From Gammaproteobacteria bacterium (GTDB lineage: Bacteria; Pseudomonadota; Gammaproteobacteria; Natronospirales; REEB76): DNA of 34,334 nucleotides. The notes under the pieces are model-generated. The model did not search any database and had not been told where the DNA came from. It saw nothing but the letters and a program-made list of their open reading frames with translations. The stretch is from positions 1 to 34,334 of the forward strand of contig DAHUYB010000037.1 in NCBI GenBank assembly GCA_027315405.1, given 5' to 3'. Numbering within the stretch: the first letter of the stretch is position 1; every line of letters begins with the position of its first letter. Of the stretch, positions 19,526 to 29,599 are shown one piece after another. The position numbers and the translations under genes are program-made.

Positions 19526-20191
19526 ATGTCCAATCGTACCATCTCCATGAACGATCAGCTGTATGACTATGTACTGAAAGTTTCCCTGCGGGAACCGCCA
19601 ATCCTGAAACGGCTGCGGGAGGAAACCGCGAAGCATCCCAAACATGGCATGCAGATCTCGCCGGAACAGGGACAGTTCATGCGCCTGCTGGTGCGGATGA
19701 TGGGCGCCAGCCGCTGCATCGAAGTGGGGGTGTTCACCGGTTACAGCAGCCTGTCCGTGGCCTTGGCCCTGCCGGACGAGGGCCGCATCATCGCCTGCGA
19801 TGTGAGCGAGGAATACACCGCAGTGGCGCGGCGTTACTGGGCGGAGGCTGGCGTCGAAAGAAAAATCGATTTGCGCCTGGGGCCGGCCTTGGAAACTCTG
19901 GACGCCATGTTGAAGCATGGCGAGGCGGGACGCTATGACTTTGCCTTCATCGATGCCGACAAGAATAATTACCTGAATTATTATGAACGATTGATCAGGC
20001 TACTGCGTCCCGGCGGGCTTATGGCCGTGGATAACGTGTTGTGGGGCGGCAGTGTGATTGATAAGAAGGACAAGAGTGTGGACACGGTGGCCATCCGCAA
20101 GTTCAACGAAACCCTGCATGCGGACAACCGCATCGAATTGAGCCTGGTGCCCATCGGCGATGGACTGACTTTGGCGCGCAAGCGCCCCTGA
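19526..20191 (+). CDS. SAM-dependent O-methyltransferase, cation-dependent class
   Basis: A 221-residue class I methyltransferase of the catechol/caffeoyl-CoA OMT type. IEVGVFTGYSSLSVAL binds SAM, FAFIDADKNNYLNYYE carries the metal-binding Asp, and VDNVLWGG supplies the second metal site. LYDYVLKVSLREPPIL is the usual N-terminal helix. ATG 19526 has a GCAGG five nt upstream; ATG 19514 is also in frame and would add four residues. The substrate is unknown. Its product SAH would feed AhcY encoded further along. Confidence 0.88.
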   Translation: MSNRTISMNDQLYDYVLKVSLREPPILKRLREETAKHPKHGMQISPEQGQFMRLLVRMMGASRCIEVGVFTGYSSLSVALALPDEGRIIACDVSEEYTAVARRYWAEAGVERKIDLRLGPALETLDAMLKHGEAGRYDFAFIDADKNNYLNYYERLIRLLRPGGLMAVDNVLWGGSVIDKKDKSVDTVAIRKFNETLHADNRIELSLVPIGDGLTLARKRP

Positions 20192-20350
20192 AGATAGTTT
20201 TTATCGGGTTGTCATTGGCGGAACAGGTCATGAGATCCACGGCCTGATGTGCTGGCGGTGCCGACAATCGCGGCACGGTGGGTTTGTGGATGGAATTGTG
20301 TCGTGTTATTCCTTCAGGAAAATCTGGCAATAACTTTAGGAGATCAATCA

Positions 20351-21385
20351 ATGCGTAAATGTTTCCGTTTAATCGCAAGGTGTGCCGCCGGCCTGGCCGG
20401 ATTGACACTGATGGTGGCTGCACCGGTAATGGCCGTGCCGCTGCTGACGCCACAAGCGGTTGTCCGCATTGCCGGTGGTGAACACGGTATTGGTTTCGAT
20501 GACATCGGTTATTTCCCTTCCCTGGGAAAAGTATCCATTCCTGCCGGTCAGACCGGTAATCTGGTGTTGCTCGATCCCGCCAGCGGCAAAGTCGCCGCGA
20601 GTTACCGGGTTACCGCGCCGGCCATCAGCATGCACGGCCATGAGCAAGGCACTTCGTCCGCTACCTATGGGGACGGCTACATTTTTGCCAGTGATCATGG
20701 ACAACCGGGCGTGGTGGTGCTCGACGCACGCGACGGCAAGCGCATTGCACACGTCAAGCTGGCCAGCGGCCCGGATTACGTGCGCTATCTGCAATCCAGC
20801 CACGAGCTTTGGGTCACTGAGCCACGTGCCCAACAGATTCAGGTATTCAGCATTAAACCCGGCAACAAACCGCTCGTCAGCGCCAACAGCATAATCCCCA
20901 TTGCCGGAGGGCCGGAATCATTGGTGTTCGATAGGGATTTGAATCGTGCCTACACCAATTTGTGGAAAGACAAAACGGTAGTCATCGACACGACCACCCA
21001 CAAACCGGTGGGCGAATGGAATGACACCTGCAAGGGTCCGCGCGGTTTGGCGCTGGACGCGGCCAAAGGTTTTCTGTTCGTTGGGTGCACCGAGGGCAAG
21101 GTGGCGGTGCTCGATGTGAATCACGGCGGAAAGGTGTTGGCCACCGCGCCCTCGGGCGCGGGCATAGATATCATCAGTGATAACCGGCGGTCGCAGCATC
21201 TTTACGTGCCTGGCGCCCGCAGCGCCAGCATGACGATATTCAAGGTGTCGCCGTCAGGCGCATTACACGCCTTGGCGGTGTATCGCACCGCCAAAGGCGC
21301 GCACTGCGTGACCGATGACGGCAAAGGCAACGTCTTTGTGTGTGATCCACACGCCGGCACGCTATTGGAGATCAAGGATCCCTAG
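20351..21385 (+). CDS. Secreted YncE/lactonase-like beta-propeller protein
   Basis: A 344-residue protein with a signal peptide (RCAAGLAGLTLMVAAPVMA) and repeated propeller blades: NLVLLDPASGKVAASYRV, GVVVLDARDGKRIAHVKL, TVVIDTTTHKPVGEW and KVAVLDVNHGGKV. It belongs to the YVTN/cytochrome-D1-like propeller group of export proteins whose function is usually unknown. A strong AGGAGA site lies 8 nt before ATG 20351. Part of the 3' end of a second, decayed copy of this gene is found at 22465-22591, beyond cysteine synthase. Confidence 0.85.
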   Translation: MRKCFRLIARCAAGLAGLTLMVAAPVMAVPLLTPQAVVRIAGGEHGIGFDDIGYFPSLGKVSIPAGQTGNLVLLDPASGKVAASYRVTAPAISMHGHEQGTSSATYGDGYIFASDHGQPGVVVLDARDGKRIAHVKLASGPDYVRYLQSSHELWVTEPRAQQIQVFSIKPGNKPLVSANSIIPIAGGPESLVFDRDLNRAYTNLWKDKTVVIDTTTHKPVGEWNDTCKGPRGLALDAAKGFLFVGCTEGKVAVLDVNHGGKVLATAPSGAGIDIISDNRRSQHLYVPGARSASMTIFKVSPSGALHALAVYRTAKGAHCVTDDGKGNVFVCDPHAGTLLEIKDP

Positions 21386-21440
21386 CTGTCTTGAATGCGG
21401 CCTCTACGCGAGCAAATCAGCGGCTGTCCTGATTTCTTTA

Positions 21441-22403
21441 TTAAATGTGCGGCTGCTGCGCAAGCCAGTCGTCGTCGGAGCCTGCGTTGATATTCTCGAA
21501 CAAGAAGGTGGACAGGTAGCGTTCGGCGGTATCCGGCAAGATGGCCAGCAGTACGGCGCCCTGCGGGGCCTGTTCCGCCACCTTGAGGGCTGCGGCGAGC
21601 GTGCCGCCGGCTGAGATTCCGACCAGGATACCTTCCTCCCGGGCCAGCCGTTGCGACAGGTCGCGCGCCAGGGTGTCATCCACGGGGATGATGTCGTCGG
21701 CCACCTTCCGGTTTAGCACCGCCGGCACGAAATCCGGGGTCCAACCCTGGATCTTGTGTGGCTGCCAGGGGGCACCCGCAAGCAGCGATGCACCCGCAGG
21801 CTCCGCAGCGATAATCTTGATGCCGGGGCGGGCAAGCTTGAGCATCTCGCCCGCGCCGGTCAGCGTGCCGCCGGTACCCCAGCCGGTGACGAAATAATCG
21901 AGCCGCCGGCCGGCGAAATCCAGCAGGATCTCGGGGCCGGTGGTGCTGCGATGCCAGGCGGGATTGGCCGGGTTCTCGAACTGCCGCGCCACAAACCAGC
22001 CGTGCGCCTTAGCCAATTGTTCGGTCTTGCGTACCATCCCGCTTCCGCGATCGGCGGCGGGCGTGAGAATTACTTTGGCTCCGAAGGCGCGCATGAGCTT
22101 GCGCCGCTCTACCGAGAAAGTCTCCGACATCACCGCCACAAAGGGGTAGCCGCGAGCGGCGCACACCATGGCCAGCGCAATGCCGGTATTGCCGGACGTG
22201 GCTTCCACCACCGTCTGCCCCGGTTTGAGTGTGCCGCGCTGTTCTGCGTCAAGGATGATGGCAAGCGCCAGCCGGTCCTTCACCGAGGAGGCGGGATTGA
22301 AGGCTTCCACTTTCACATATATGTGCACGTGTTTGGGCGGGATGCGATGCAGCCGTACAACGGGTGTGCGGCCGATGGTGTCGAGAATGCTGTCGTAGAT
22401 CAT
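21441..22403 (-). CDS. cysK: Cysteine synthase (O-acetylserine sulfhydrylase)
   Basis: PLP enzyme that joins sulfide to O-acetylserine. NPASSVKDR carries the PLP lysine, TSGNTGIA binds the substrate carboxylate, and GWGTGGTLTGAGEML binds the PLP phosphate; GISAGG completes the site. The 320-residue length and the RYLSTFLFEN tail fit CysK better than the shorter CysM, but the A/B isoform is not certain. It is convergent with the propeller gene and sits between that gene and the decayed copy. Confidence 0.9.
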   Translation of the reverse strand: MIYDSILDTIGRTPVVRLHRIPPKHVHIYVKVEAFNPASSVKDRLALAIILDAEQRGTLKPGQTVVEATSGNTGIALAMVCAARGYPFVAVMSETFSVERRKLMRAFGAKVILTPAADRGSGMVRKTEQLAKAHGWFVARQFENPANPAWHRSTTGPEILLDFAGRRLDYFVTGWGTGGTLTGAGEMLKLARPGIKIIAAEPAGASLLAGAPWQPHKIQGWTPDFVPAVLNRKVADDIIPVDDTLARDLSQRLAREEGILVGISAGGTLAAALKVAEQAPQGAVLLAILPDTAERYLSTFLFENINAGSDDDWLAQQPHI

Positions 22404-22464
22404 CAGTTGGCATCCATGTAAACAATGATTCCGTTAAACAAGCATAGCAGAGAGCAAAGTATCT

Positions 22465-22591
22465 GTTTCCCCATTTTTGCAATCACTGGCCGCATTCAGC
22501 ATTACCAAGGATTCCCATTGCCTCACGGATGACGGCAACGCCCTTATCCTGTGATCCCCAGGCAGGCACGATTCTGGAAATCAAGGATTAA
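22465..22591 (+). pseudogene. 3' remnant of a second propeller gene
   Basis: Read in frame from 22465 the stretch gives VSPFLQSLAAFSITKDSHC and then LTDDGNALI. After one extra base (C22549) it continues CDPQAGTILEIKD and a stop at 22589-22591. This aligns with the end of the intact propeller protein (VSPSGALHALAVYRTAKGAHC, then VTDDG...CDPHAGTLLEIKDP). Two codons are missing and one base is inserted, so it is a decayed fragment. Its stop overlaps the stop codon of the small membrane protein on the other strand. The 60 bp before it (22404-22464) show nothing recognisable. Confidence 0.85.
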
Positions 22592-22965
22592 CGGGCGGCG
22601 GGATACTTGCCGAGCAGTTTTTCCAGGACACAGCAGAAGAACAGGCTGGCCGCCACGGTGATGTCCAGAATCCAGGCCCAGCCATGTGAACCGAGCGGCA
22701 AAACGCCTAGCCCGTAAAGCAGGGAAGCAAGCGCCGCCAAGAGGAATAGCGGCCCGGTATAAAAACAGTGTCGCCGCCCGCAACGACGGGCGTTCATCAG
22801 GCAAATCGCGCCGGCGAGGCTGAAACCAACGCTCCAAAGCACTGTACGCGTCACACCACCGATAAAACCCCCGATAAGAATCAGCAGCCACGGCAGCCAA
22901 AACAGCAGCCGCGTATTGGGTGAGGCCAGCAGGTCTCTTTGCTTGGGTTCAGCGTCTTCAGTCAT
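22588..22965 (-). CDS. Small membrane protein downstream of ilvE, function unknown
   Basis: A 125-residue protein with four hydrophobic segments (about 22-40, 43-56, 70-90, 96-115). A conserved-looking NARRCGRRHCFYTGP segment in the middle places two cysteines four residues apart near a membrane face. I recall similar unnamed proteins in other proteobacteria but cannot name the family. It begins 32 bp after the ilvE stop on the same strand and is probably cotranscribed. The start MTEDAEPKQRD is chosen because the longer open frame overlaps ilvE. Confidence 0.7.
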   Translation of the reverse strand: MTEDAEPKQRDLLASPNTRLLFWLPWLLILIGGFIGGVTRTVLWSVGFSLAGAICLMNARRCGRRHCFYTGPLFLLAALASLLYGLGVLPLGSHGWAWILDITVAASLFFCCVLEKLLGKYPAAR

Positions 22966-22997
22966 AGGCGGGCAGTGTTCATAACGGCCGCATGTGT

Positions 22998-23921
22998 TCA
23001 GTCCACCGCTTGCAGCCAGCCGCGCTTGTCTGGCGTGCGACCCTCGAACAATCCGAAGAACAGTTCCTGCATTTTTCGCGTGAGCGGCCCCGGCTTGCCA
23101 TCGGCCACGGGCTTGCCGTCCACGGAACGGATGGGTGTGATCTCGGCGGCCGTACCGCACATGAATACCTCGTCCGCGAGGTATAGGTATTCCCGCGGCA
23201 GGTCGCGCTCCACCGTTTTGATACCGGCGTCGGCGGCGAGCTTGATGAGGGTATCGCGCGTGATACCGTCGAGGATCGCGGCGCTCACCGGCGTGGTATG
23301 CAGTGCGCCCTCGAACACCAGAAACAGATTCTCGCCAGCGCCTTCGCTGAGTAAGCCGTTGCTGGCGAGCGCGATGCCCTCGCCGAAACCTAGCCGCCGG
23401 GCCTCGCGGGCGATCAGCTGGCCGGAAAGATAGTTGCCGCCGGCCTTGGCGCCCATCGGCAGCGTATTCGGCGCGGGCCGTTGCCAGGAAGATACGCAGG
23501 CATCGATGCCGTTTTCGATTACGTCATTGCCCAGATAACTGCCCAGTTCCCACGCGCCCACGGCTACGTCGGTGGGGGTTTCCGCGCTCAGACTCAGGCT
23601 CTTGCCGGCACCGCGAAACGCAACCGGCCGGATGTAGGCTCTTTTCAAACCGTTGATACGTACCACTTCCCGGCAGGCGGCGCTGAGCGTCGCTTGATCG
23701 TAAGGCATGGGCAGGTCGTAGATTTTGGCCGAATTGAACAGGCGTTTGAGATGTTCCGTGAGCCGGAAGATCATCACACCCTTGGGCGTCGGGTAGCTGC
23801 GGATACCCTCGAATATCGAGGAACCGTAATGCAGGGCGTGCGCCATGACATGCACGGTGGCTTCCGCCCAGGGTTTGATTTTGCCGTTGTGCCAGAGTTG
23901 CGCAGGATATTGGGTTGCCAC
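22998..23921 (-). CDS. ilvE: Branched-chain amino acid aminotransferase
   Basis: Fold-type IV PLP transaminase for leucine, isoleucine and valine. The 307-residue protein has ALHYGSSIFEGIRSY, an AKAGGNYL motif with the PLP lysine (about 159), and EVFMCGTAAEITPI binding the cofactor phosphate, all as in IlvE. The start codon is GTG at 23921; the first residues MATQYPAQLWHNGK fit the family. The ribosome site is weak. Confidence 0.94.
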   Translation of the reverse strand: MATQYPAQLWHNGKIKPWAEATVHVMAHALHYGSSIFEGIRSYPTPKGVMIFRLTEHLKRLFNSAKIYDLPMPYDQATLSAACREVVRINGLKRAYIRPVAFRGAGKSLSLSAETPTDVAVGAWELGSYLGNDVIENGIDACVSSWQRPAPNTLPMGAKAGGNYLSGQLIAREARRLGFGEGIALASNGLLSEGAGENLFLVFEGALHTTPVSAAILDGITRDTLIKLAADAGIKTVERDLPREYLYLADEVFMCGTAAEITPIRSVDGKPVADGKPGPLTRKMQELFFGLFEGRTPDKRGWLQAVD

Positions 23922-24052
23922 GCTTTATGTCCGGACTGAGAGGGGATGCCGGGCGGCGCGGGCCGCTCCGGGTGCGCCTATTCTAGCGTTTAACCGGCCC
24001 CCTGGCGCGCCAGCGCTGGTTGTTCCGGATTGAGGTGAGGGCGCGCGAGTGC

Positions 24053-24346
24053 CTACAGCAGGAATATATTCCCGCGCACCTCATTTTGGACATCACGCCG
24101 GGTACGGCCGGGCGTAATGCTCTGGCCAGGTTCGATGACCGCAGCATGAGGTTTGGCGTGATGCCAAGCGTGGCTGGACGCAGCTATGTCCTGCGTGACA
24201 TCGGTTACCGCACGGATGGCTGTGGCAACCGCTCGCATTTCGTCTTGATTGCGGTCCTGGCGCCGCGCCAAGTGCCTGCGGCGCGCGCTTTTCTCGAGCA
24301 TTTTCTCCATTCGGCGGTCCGGCTCTGAGGTCTTGATGAGCATCAT
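24053..24346 (-). CDS. Small charged protein, unknown
   Basis: A 97-residue frame with a strong AAGGAGAG ribosome site five to seven nt before tandem ATGs at 24346/24343. The first 45 residues are rich in Arg, Lys and Glu and probably helical (RRMEKMLEKSARRRHLARRQ), followed by a less ordered part. No family is recognised. The ribosome site is the main support. The opposite strand of the same stretch also has a 102-codon open frame but without such a site. Confidence 0.5.
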   Translation of the reverse strand: MMLIKTSEPDRRMEKMLEKSARRRHLARRQDRNQDEMRAVATAIRAVTDVTQDIAASSHAWHHAKPHAAVIEPGQSITPGRTRRDVQNEVRGNIFLL

Positions 24347-24841
24347 GGTCTCTCTCCTTAATTGCGATAGCGCAGACAATAGCCAGCCACCATGACGCAG
24401 GCATGACAACCTCATGGCTTATATGTGAAGTAAGGGGGTGGGTTGCCGCCGATAAGCGTGCATAAGACGCCGATGGCCGGTCTGCCCGAGTAAGTCTGTG
24501 TTAATTAAAATTGATTGTACCCAGATGCAGTCAATCAGCGGGATTTGCGAGGGACCGCAGAAAATTCTGTGAATCAGTTCAATAATAGGATGCGGGGAAT
24601 AAAATGGCGCTTTGCATCAACGTGCTTGCCGTGGGCAGCGGGAATTCCTCTTCAAAATCCCTGCCTTTGAAGGCTGCTCGCCGCGCGCCTTTTCCAAGGA
24701 GGGCAGGGATAACGGCTGGACATGCGCTGCAGCATGCGGTCAGCGCCCCAATTCGGTAGTTTTATGCGCTGCAGCCGCAACGGATGGTTTATCATTACCT
24801 TGACTGCGTAACCGCAGCCTCACGGCGTTGCAAGGAAAACC
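24347..24841. other. Gene-poor spacer
   Basis: No convincing gene is seen in these 495 bp. There is an AT-rich stretch around 24495-24520 with a small inverted repeat (TGATTG 24512-24517, CAATCA 24532-24537), a 51-codon frame at 24604-24759 preceded by GGGGA that could encode a small protein, and a possible stem CCCTGCC 24659-24665 with GGCAGGG 24702-24708. None is strong enough to call. Confidence 0.4.
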
Positions 24842-25189
24842 ATGATGAAGCCCGAAGAGCGCCGAAAATATCCGCGCCTGCGCAGAGAGGAAAAGGCGGT
24901 CATCCGCAGGATGGATGACACTGACGAGGACCCAATCACGAGTGCAATCTATTGCAAAACCGTGGATGTTTCCGCGACCGGTATGCAGGTGCGGCTCAAG
25001 AATGAACTGAGACCCGGTGAACCGGTGGATATCGTAATCAATGTGGAAGGTTACAGTGGCACGTTTCACCTGCTGGGCGCGACCAAGTGGTGCCGGCCGT
25101 TGCAAGGCGAGGATACCTGCCTGGCTGGCATCGAATTAGTGGATGCCGACCGCAGTGATTTTGTGAGTTGGCGGCAGGTATTCAACTGA
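24842..25189 (+). CDS. PilZ-domain protein
   Basis: A 115-residue single-domain protein. RRKYPRLRREEK near the N-terminus gives the RxxxR half, and DVSATGMQV gives the DxSxxG half, of the cyclic-di-GMP binding site of PilZ domains. The remainder (GEPVDIVINVEG, AGIELVDAD) fits the PilZ barrel. AAGGA lies five nt before ATG 24842; a second ATG follows directly. It probably responds to c-di-GMP; the output is unknown. Confidence 0.85.
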   Translation: MMKPEERRKYPRLRREEKAVIRRMDDTDEDPITSAIYCKTVDVSATGMQVRLKNELRPGEPVDIVINVEGYSGTFHLLGATKWCRPLQGEDTCLAGIELVDADRSDFVSWRQVFN

Positions 25190-25248
25190 ACTGTTTGCCG
25201 ACACACACGTCAGCGCGGGTAGCAGCAGGTCAAATCGAGGACAGAATT

Positions 25249-25794
25249 ATGCAAACCTATCCCCGACTATTGTTTGCCGGCCTATGTGCCGTGCTGCTTG
25301 CCGCTTGTTCGGGCTGGCAACCGCGCAATGGCCAGGTGGATACCATGTCCACGCAAGTCAACGCGGCCATCAGCCGTTTCAAGGCCAGTGATCCGAGTCT
25401 GAACCGCTTTTTCGACAACGCCTACGGCTACGCAGTCTATCCATCCGTCGGCAAGGGCGGTTTCTGGATCGGCGGCGCGCACGGCGACGGTGAGGTTTAC
25501 GAGCAGGGCCGCTTGATCGGTGTCACCAGCATCACCCAGATCACCCTCGGTCCGCAGATCGGCGGCCAAGCCTACAGCGAGATAATTTTCTTCCGTGATC
25601 GGGATGCGCTCGCAGTTTTCAAGACCGGCAGCCTGATTTTCAGTGCACAGATTTCGGCGGTGGCGGCTACCGCCGGCGCCGCCAAGAATGTATCCTGGAG
25701 CAACGGCGTGGCGGTGTTCACGCTGGCCGAAGGCGGGCTCATGGCTGAAGCCACCATCGGCGGTCAGAAGTTTTCCTTCACACCGTTGAAGTAG
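25249..25794 (+). CDS. SYLF-domain (YSC84-type) lipoprotein
   Basis: A 181-residue protein with a lipoprotein signal (LLFAGLCAVLLAAC, lipid Cys at 20). The mature part matches the SYLF/YSC84 lipid-binding domain: YGYAVYPSVGKGGFWIGGAHG, GVTSITQITLGPQIGGQAYSE and GLMAEATIGGQKFSF. A GAGGA site lies eight nt before the ATG. Bacterial members are outer-membrane or periplasmic lipoproteins with unclear roles. It ends before the strong hairpin at 25820. Confidence 0.9.
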   Translation: MQTYPRLLFAGLCAVLLAACSGWQPRNGQVDTMSTQVNAAISRFKASDPSLNRFFDNAYGYAVYPSVGKGGFWIGGAHGDGEVYEQGRLIGVTSITQITLGPQIGGQAYSEIIFFRDRDALAVFKTGSLIFSAQISAVAATAGAAKNVSWSNGVAVFTLAEGGLMAEATIGGQKFSFTPLK

Positions 25795-25819
25795 CCGCTG
25801 GGATTCGCCGGCGTATTTA

Positions 25820-25850
25820 AACAAAGCCCCCCTCTTAAGGGGGCTTTGTT
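25820..25850. terminator. Bidirectional intrinsic terminator
   Basis: AACAAAGCCCCC (25820-25831) pairs perfectly with GGGGGCTTTGTT (25839-25850) around a 7-nt loop. T-rich sequence follows on the plus strand and A-rich sequence precedes it, so it can serve both the SYLF gene and the convergent ahcY. Confidence 0.9.
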
Positions 25851-25899
25851 ATTTCAATTTACAGGCGATGTACGCCGGTTTGCCCCGGCATTTCCACCC

Positions 25900-27315
<1,416 letters not shown>

Positions 27316-27336
27316 TGTGTGTCTCCACAAAATAAA

Positions 27337-27406
27337 CGAGCGCCGTTGTGAAAACCACTTCACTTCTCAAGCCTGGCCGGACTTTCCGGCTGCAGCGCTC
27401 CTTGAG
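27337..27406 (-). promoter_or_regulatory. SAH riboswitch upstream of ahcY
   Basis: On the minus strand the leader contains AAGGAGCGCTGCAGC and CCAGGCTTGAG, the conserved core of SAH-I riboswitches. P1 is CTCAAG (27406-27401) with CTTGAG (27371-27366). P2 is GCCGGA (27390-27385) with TCCGGC (27381-27376). The pseudoknot pairs GAGCGC (27400-27395) with GCGCTC (27343-27338). The element ends 21 nt before the ahcY ATG. This family turns on ahcY when SAH accumulates. Confidence 0.95.
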
Positions 27407-27435
27407 TTGTGAAGCTGCCCGTTGCGGGCGTTAAA

Positions 27436-28605
27436 TCAAACTACCGCCTTTATTTTTGCGGCATCGCGCAGGTGCGCCGCCTTGTCAATCCGTTCCCAGG
27501 TGAATTCCGGTTCCTCGCGGCCGAAGTGACCGTAGGCGGCGGTCTTGCGATAAATCGGCCGTATCAAGTCAAGCATCTTGATGAGGCCGTAGGGGCGCAG
27601 ATCAAAGTGTTCGCGCACCAGCTTGGTGAGTTGTTCGTCGCTCAAGCGGCCGGTGCCAAAGGTATCCACGCTGATGGAGGTGGGTTCCGCCACGCCGATG
27701 GCGTAGCTCACCTGGATTTCGCAACGTTCCGCGAGTCCCGCGGCCACCAGGTTCTTGGCGACATAGCGCGCCGCATACGCGGCCGAGCGGTCCACCTTGG
27801 AAGGATCCTTGCCGGAGAACGCGCCGCCGCCGTGACGCGCCATGCCACCGTAGGTATCCACGATGATCTTGCGGCCGGTGAGTCCGCAGTCGCCCACCGG
27901 CCCGCCGATCACAAAACGGCCCGTGGGGTTGATGTGGAATTTGGTATCGCGCCCGAGCCATTCCTTGGGCAGCACCGGCTTGACGATGTCCTCCATCACC
28001 GCTTCCTGCAGCGTCTTGTAGGCCACCTCCGGTGAATGCTGCGTGGACAGCACCACCGCGGTAAGTCCCGCGACCTTGCCGTTCTCGTATTTGAAGGTCA
28101 CCTGGCTCTTGGCATCCGGGCGCAGCCACGGCAGCTTGCCGCTGCGGCGCACGTCCGCTTGGCGTTTCACCAGCCGGTGCGCATAGGTGATGGGCGCGGG
28201 CATCAGCACGTCGGTCTCATTGGTGGCGTAGCCGAACATCAGGCCCTGGTCGCCGGCCCCCTGATCCTCGGGATTCTTGCGGTCCACGCCCTGGGCGATG
28301 TCGCCGGATTGTTTGCCGATGGCGTTGAGCACCGCGCAGGTCTCCCAGTCGAAGCCCATCTCGGCGGTGTAACCGATATCCTTGACCACTTGGCGCACCA
28401 GCTGCTCCAGGTCCACCCAGGCGTTCGTGGTGACCTCACCGGCCACGATCACCATGCCGGTCTTCACCAGGGTTTCGCAGGCCACGTGCGAGCGTTTGTC
28501 CTGAGCCAGCATGGCGTCCAGGACGGCATCCGAAATCTGGTCCGCCACCTTGTCCGGGTGGCCTTCCGACACCGATTCCGAGGTGAACAGGTAATTGCGG
28601 GACAT
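27436..28605 (-). CDS. metK: S-adenosylmethionine synthetase
   Basis: Makes SAM from methionine and ATP. The 389-residue protein shows [34 protein letters not shown] and [23 protein letters not shown], all diagnostic of MetK. A GAGG site lies eight nt before ATG 28605; the longer frame upstream has no homology. The stop is 30 bp upstream of the SAH riboswitch, so ahcY may be read both with metK and under riboswitch control. The GCCCG/CGGGC stem at 27417-27429 lies just after its stop. Confidence 0.97.
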   Translation of the reverse strand: MSRNYLFTSESVSEGHPDKVADQISDAVLDAMLAQDKRSHVACETLVKTGMVIVAGEVTTNAWVDLEQLVRQVVKDIGYTAEMGFDWETCAVLNAIGKQSGDIAQGVDRKNPEDQGAGDQGLMFGYATNETDVLMPAPITYAHRLVKRQADVRRSGKLPWLRPDAKSQVTFKYENGKVAGLTAVVLSTQHSPEVAYKTLQEAVMEDIVKPVLPKEWLGRDTKFHINPTGRFVIGGPVGDCGLTGRKIIVDTYGGMARHGGGAFSGKDPSKVDRSAAYAARYVAKNLVAAGLAERCEIQVSYAIGVAEPTSISVDTFGTGRLSDEQLTKLVREHFDLRPYGLIKMLDLIRPIYRKTAAYGHFGREEPEFTWERIDKAAHLRDAAKIKAVV

Positions 28606-28822
28606 GGCAGTGCCTCTGTGTCGGGGTTGGGATAAAGGAGTGTCTAGTTTACTGTCTTGGCACGGTTTTTTCGACCGTGCGAATGCCCAAAGGCCGGCGT
28701 GGCTGTACCCTTGGTCTGCAAGCGGAAATTCGGCGGACTGCGGCAATGCCACCGGCTGCACCGGGCAGCGCGGCTTCAACCGGTCCTTGGCGCAACACTA
28801 AGCTGCATAGCCGAGAAAGACA

Positions 28823-28848
28823 GGCGGACGGAACGGAGACCGTCCGCC
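28823..28848 (-). terminator. Hairpin after the Spy-like gene
   Basis: GGCGGACGG (28823-28831) pairs with CCGTCCGCC (28840-28848) just after the stop of the Spy-like gene, followed on the minus strand by a pyrimidine-rich TGTCTTTCTC. A second hairpin with a six-T loop (GCACGG 28660-28665, CCGTGC 28675-28680) lies nearer to metK. Confidence 0.6.
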
Positions 28849-28855
28849 GGTAACG

Positions 28856-29353
28856 TCAGAGTGAATGTGAAGCCGAAGAACCGGATTGCGAATTTCCGTG
28901 ATGCCAGTGCTTGTGCATGTATGCCATCCGCTTTAAGAGCGCACCGCGCACCACCGTTTTCTGCTGCGGCGTGAGGCTGTCATAGAGATTCAGTTCGTCG
29001 CCCTGGAGCTTGCGCATTTTGTCGCGCATCTGATCCATGGCCGCGTTTCTCTGCTGCGCCAGGGCGCGCAGATCGGGGTTAGCGCTCTTGAGCGCGGTTT
29101 CGAACGCCGTCATCATCGCCTGGTGTTGGTCGCGAAACTGGGTGATGAGCGCCTTGCGCTCCGACTGGATGGCGTCGAGCGCCTGCGTCTGGGCACTGTT
29201 GAGATGCAGCTGGGCGACAACTTTCGGACTGAACAAGCCGAAAGGGCCGGGTTGGTGATGCCCTGGGCCGTGATGCTCCATGGCGGCGAATGCCGTGCCG
29301 ACCGCGAGTATCGCGACGACAGCGGTGATGGTTAAAACAAGCTTGGATTTCAT
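28856..29353 (-). CDS. Spy/CpxP family periplasmic protein
   Basis: A 165-residue exported protein with a signal peptide (LVLTITAVVAILAVGTAFA) and a His-rich mature start (MEHHGPGHHQPG). The helical body has LHLNSAQTQALDAIQSERK and the later SLTPQQKTVV, the repeated LTxxQ-like motif of Spy/CpxP chaperones and of metal-stress proteins such as CnrX/ZraP. The C-terminus is again His-rich (HKHWHHGN), so metal binding is plausible. AGGAGAT lies eight nt before the ATG. Its start is divergent from the thioredoxin-fold gene. Confidence 0.85.
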   Translation of the reverse strand: MKSKLVLTITAVVAILAVGTAFAAMEHHGPGHHQPGPFGLFSPKVVAQLHLNSAQTQALDAIQSERKALITQFRDQHQAMMTAFETALKSANPDLRALAQQRNAAMDQMRDKMRKLQGDELNLYDSLTPQQKTVVRGALLKRMAYMHKHWHHGNSQSGSSASHSL

Positions 29354-29599
29354 GAATGCAATCTCCTGAAGGCGTCGTTTAAGTGAACCAGCCGGGTATC
29401 GGCTTCATGGCGATAACCTTAGTCCTAGTGCGGAGATAATGTGTTTCACATCTGCTTTATTTTGTAACGATTTGTTTCCGGCCGCCGCCGCGGTAATATC
29501 TGCTCACAGGTTTCAGCCGCGCCCGCCTGCAGGGCGTGCATTTCCACTCAACCCGGCTATCTTTAAATAGGGCCGGTATCTGAAGGGGTGTGGAGCGAT

